Assembly: GCF_008360935.1 (NCBI RefSeq)
Contig: NZ_SRXO01000004.1
Location: forward strand, 333,953 to 397,952
Reading direction: 5' to 3'
Source of the DNA: Siccirubricoccus phaeus
GTDB taxonomy: Bacteria > Pseudomonadota > Alphaproteobacteria > Acetobacterales > Acetobacteraceae
DNA length: 64,000 nt
Of the stretch, positions 61,744 through 64,000 are shown piece by piece. How positions within the stretch are numbered: position 1 is the first letter of the stretch; every line of letters begins with the position of its first letter. The notes under the pieces are model-generated. The model was not told where the DNA came from, did no database searches, and was given only the letters and a program-made list of their open reading frames with translations. Both the position numbers and the translations under genes were made by a program.

Positions 61744-63360
61744 ATGCGATCCGCCCGAAGCCTGGCCGCCGCCCTTGCCCTGACCCTCGCCCTTCCCCTG
61801 GCGGCGTCCGAACCTGCCCAGGCGCAGCAGAAGGTGCTGCGCATCGCGATGACCGCCTCCGACGTGCCGACCACCACCGGCATGCCGAATAACGGCTTCG
61901 AGGGCATGCGCTTCCTCGGCTACCCGGTGTTCGAGCCGCTGGTGGGCTGGGACCATTCCGACCCGCAGCGCCTGTCGGACATCAAGCCCGCTCTGGCGGA
62001 ACGCTGGGAACAGGACCCGGCGGACCCGAAGAAATGGCGCTTCCACCTGCGCCGCGGCGTCACCTTCCATGACGGTTCGGCCTTCAACGCCGAGGCGGTG
62101 GTGTGGAACCTCGACCGCTACTTCAGGAATGACAGCCCGCAATTCGACGCCGCCGGCAGCGCCATCGTCCGCGGCCGCATCCCGATGCTCGGCAGCTACC
62201 GGGCGGTGGACGCCACCACCGTGGAGATGGAGACCACCCGCCCCGTCTCCTACTGGCCCTACCTGACCGCCTACATCCTGTTCACCTCGCCGCAGAGTTT
62301 CGCGCAGGCGGGGCGGGATTGGGGCAAGGTGGCGGCGCTGCCCGCCGCCGGCACCGGGCCCTTCCGCATCACCCGCTTCGTCCCCCGCCAGCAGGTGGAA
62401 TTCGCCCGCAACGAGCAGTACTGGGACGCCGCCAACAAGGCGAAGCTGGACCGCGTGGTGCTGATCCCGATGCCGGAGGCGACGACGCGGCTGGCCGCCC
62501 TGCGCTCGGGCCAGGTGGACTGGATCGAGGTGCCGCCGCCGGACGCCATCGCCTCGCTGCGCTCCGGCGGCTTCCAGGTGGTGACCGGCAGCTACCCGCA
62601 TATCTGGCCCTGGGTCTTCGCGGCCGGCCAGCAGGGCGGGCCGGTGGCCGATACGCGCGTGCGCCAGGCGCTGAATTACTGCTTCGACCGCGATGAGATG
62701 GTGGCGCTGCTGAACGGCACGGCGGAGCCTTCCATCGGCTACTTCAAGGCCTCCGACCCGAATTTCGGCACCCCGCAGAACCGCTACCGGCTGGATGCGG
62801 CGCGCGGCCGCGCGCTGCTGGCGGAGGCGGGCTACACGGCGCAGCGGCCGCTTTCGATCAAGGTGGGCATCTCGACCTCCGGCTCCGGCCAGATGCTGCC
62901 GCTGCCGATGAACGAGTTCCTGCAGCAGCAGCTCCAGCAGCATTGCGGCGTGCGGGTGAATTTCGAGGTGGTGGAGTGGAACACGCTGCTGGGCGGGCTG
63001 CGCGCCACGCCCGGGCAGCCGGCCTGGCTGGGGGCGGATGCGCTGAACATCAGCCTGCATTCCTCCGACCCCTCGGCCATGGGGCGCTGGTTCTTCGGGC
63101 CGAATGCGACGCCCACCGGCTCCAATGCCGGGCATTGGCAGGATGCGCAATTCGACGCCGCCTTCGCCGCGCTGGAGACGGAGACCGATCCGGCGAAGAT
63201 CGCCGAGCTGACCCGCCGCGCGCATGAGCGGCTGGTGGACAACCCGCCCTGGCTGTGGATCGTGCATGACCTGAATCCGCGGGCGATGACGCGGCGCGTG
63301 ATGGGCTTCGTCAGCCCGCAAAGCTGGTTCATCGACCTGACCAAAGTGGACATGCAGTAA
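61744..63360 (+). CDS. ABC transporter substrate-binding protein, dipeptide/SBP family 5 type
   Basis: 538 residues from ATG 61744, followed by a signal peptide (SLAAALALTLALPLAASEPAQA). Family features: ALAERWEQDPADPKKWRFHL in outline, RRGVTFHDGSAFNAEAVVWN, GTGPFRITRFVPRQ and LNYCFDRDEMVALL. Periplasmic binding of peptides or similar solutes. No permease follows; instead a small lipoprotein gene and an insertion sequence come next. Orphan, like the related protein at 33149-34723. Confidence 0.9.
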   Translation: MRSARSLAAALALTLALPLAASEPAQAQQKVLRIAMTASDVPTTTGMPNNGFEGMRFLGYPVFEPLVGWDHSDPQRLSDIKPALAERWEQDPADPKKWRFHLRRGVTFHDGSAFNAEAVVWNLDRYFRNDSPQFDAAGSAIVRGRIPMLGSYRAVDATTVEMETTRPVSYWPYLTAYILFTSPQSFAQAGRDWGKVAALPAAGTGPFRITRFVPRQQVEFARNEQYWDAANKAKLDRVVLIPMPEATTRLAALRSGQVDWIEVPPPDAIASLRSGGFQVVTGSYPHIWPWVFAAGQQGGPVADTRVRQALNYCFDRDEMVALLNGTAEPSIGYFKASDPNFGTPQNRYRLDAARGRALLAEAGYTAQRPLSIKVGISTSGSGQMLPLPMNEFLQQQLQQHCGVRVNFEVVEWNTLLGGLRATPGQPAWLGADALNISLHSSDPSAMGRWFFGPNATPTGSNAGHWQDAQFDAAFAALETETDPAKIAELTRRAHERLVDNPPWLWIVHDLNPRAMTRRVMGFVSPQSWFIDLTKVDMQ

Positions 63361-63384
63361 TCTTCGTCCATATGCAGGGGGCCG

Positions 63385-63484
63385 GAGCGTGGTCGGTTGC
63401 GGTTGAACGACCGAAACCGTGAATCATGCGACCAGACGAAAGGCGAGCGCGGGCGGGTGAGCGCAAGCGAACCCCTCCCGCGCG
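63385..63484. repeat. MITE-like cluster D (degenerate)
   Basis: Aligns with cluster C: GAGCGTGGTCGGTTG, then GACCGAAACCGTGAATCA and, later, GGGTGAGCGCA, but its flanking TA and the right end have decayed. It sits directly before the ribosome site of the lipoprotein gene. Confidence 0.6.
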
Positions 63485-63495
63485 AGGAGATGCCC

Positions 63496-63681
63496 ATGCG
63501 ATGTGCGATGCTTCTGCTGCTGCTTGGCCTTGCTGCCTGTGGGCCGGGCGGCATCCAGCCCGGCGGCCGGTATTCCGGTGTGCCCGATACGACGGTGGGG
63601 AATTGGAACTCGCCCTCCGGCGGCATCACCACGGATGGGCGGATCTACCTGGACCGGGAGAGGGCGCCGAGCTGGCGGTAG
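63496..63681 (+). CDS. Small lipoprotein
   Basis: 61 residues from ATG 63496, with AGGAG six bases upstream (an ATG at 63490 is too close to it). A short lipoprotein signal ends in the lipobox LAAC, so the mature protein starts at Cys15 and is about 47 residues: glycine-rich, ending WNSPSGGITTDGRIYLDRER. No family recognised. Probably anchored to the outer or inner membrane. Confidence 0.7.
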   Translation: MRCAMLLLLLGLAACGPGGIQPGGRYSGVPDTTVGNWNSPSGGITTDGRIYLDRERAPSWR

Positions 63682-63713
63682 GCGGTTGAACCGTCGTGCC
63701 CGGACTCAAGGTT

Positions 63714-63762
63714 GCCGAAGGCCCTTCGGCAGGGGGAGCTTGAGGGGGACGGCGTCCCCCTC
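63714..63762 (+). terminator. Double hairpin downstream of the lipoprotein gene
   Basis: GCCGAAG-GCC-CTTCGGC (63714-63730) followed by GAGGGGGAC-GGC-GTCCCCCTC (63742-63762), 33 bases after the lipoprotein stop. Same layout and intervening AGGGGGAGCTTG-type sequence as 30175-30224. Confidence 0.65.
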
Positions 63763-63876
63763 GAAGCCTCTGCAACACGCGCTGCAGATCGCTCCGGCTC
63801 CACCTACTGGCCCGGTATGCCGGGGTGGCGGCCGCCAGCGTCACCGGCACGCGCAGCGGTGTCGGGGGGCATGCTA

Positions 63877-64000
63877 GAGCATGCTGTGTTTGCTCTGAAT
63901 CGGGGGTTCCGAAACGGGCTGAGATCTGATTCAAGCTCTGGGCTGGGCGATGGAGGCCAGCCAGGATGCGGCCATACTCCGAGGATCTGCGTGAGCGTGC
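63877..64000 (+). mobile_element. Left end of an IS630-family insertion sequence (continues beyond window)
   Basis: The segment after TA at 63875-63876 begins GAGCATGCTGTGTTTGCTCT and runs into a transposase start at 63966. IS630 elements insert at TA, so the TA could be the target. The exact terminus is inferred. Confidence 0.5.
63966..64000 (+). CDS. IS630-family transposase, first 11 codons
   Basis: The visible translation MRPYSEDLRER matches the usual N-terminus of IS630 transposases (M-x-R/A-x-Y-S-x-D-L-R-x-R). The rest lies outside the window. CCAGGATG precedes it, giving a weak ribosome site. Confidence 0.6.
   Translation, partial: MRPYSEDLRER

Noticed and set aside
61648..63321. Minus-strand open frame of about 550 codons
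   Set aside because: Antisense to a complete binding protein with signal peptide; low-complexity arginine/histidine-rich sequence.

Overview
The window is very GC-rich, with long antisense open frames everywhere. It looks like an alphaproteobacterial chromosome, most plausibly Acetobacteraceae (Roseomonas-like). The reasons are the expansion of Bug/TctC periplasmic binding proteins and TctAB permeases, the split F0 operon with separate b and b' subunits and no F1 genes beside it, and an IscR-headed sulfur operon. No rRNA or tRNA gene was recognised. The genus assignment is inference.

Region 1 (1-21.5 kb) is a large catabolic locus. The left operon (minus strand, 7598 down to 765) encodes an octopine/nopaline-type dehydrogenase, a creatinase-like M24 protein, a muconate-lactonizing-type enolase, two flavin monooxygenases of the LLM class and a Bug protein. 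The divergent plus operon (7966-13049) encodes a second octopine-type dehydrogenase, two Bug proteins, TctB and TctA. A third operon (minus, 16982 down to 13083) has a dipicolinate-synthase-A-like protein, a 4-oxalocrotonate-tautomerase-like protein, a VOC protein, a second enolase and a second M24 protein. A GntR/FCD regulator (17032-17775) and a molybdenum hydroxylase pair (17958-21538) follow. Three exact copies of the palindrome TGTGATCACA and one 9/10 copy lie upstream of these operons and nowhere else I could find, so the GntR protein probably controls the whole locus. The substrate is unknown. The gene set suggests uptake and degradation of a nitrogen-containing carboxylate, perhaps an opine-like or aminopolycarboxylate compound.

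Region 2 (21.6-30.1 kb) is accessory: a LuxR-type regulator, an MFS carrier and a secreted hydrolase; a phytanoyl-CoA-dioxygenase-like protein; two more MFS carriers and an AraC regulator. Region 3 (30.3-32.9 kb) is the F0 part of ATP synthase (atpI, atpB, atpE, b', b). Region 4 (33-45 kb) holds orphan solute-binding proteins (peptide type, TRAP/TakP type, amino-acid type), a GGDEF/EAL protein downstream of an AT-rich island, and a translationally coupled TetR-small protein-DevBCA export operon with a large palindromic operator. Region 5 (45-50.4 kb) has a SapC-family protein, a second complete tctCBA set with a 51-bp tandem-repeat reading frame wedged between tctB and tctA, and a ccdAB-like toxin-antitoxin pair whose antitoxin carries a Cro/YdaS-type DNA-binding domain.

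Region 6 (50.5-61.1 kb) is mainly housekeeping: trpB-trpA, pxpA, another Bug protein, an alpha/beta hydrolase, then iscR, two cysteine desulfurases, ferredoxin, a 69-bp repeat reading frame, tenA and mnmA. Region 7 (61.1-64 kb) is repeat-rich, with a dipeptide-type binding protein, a small lipoprotein and the first codons of an IS630-family transposase at the right edge. Four small TA-flanked palindromic mobile-element-like clusters (25.2, 53.4, 61.6 and 63.4 kb) are mosaics of shared modules.
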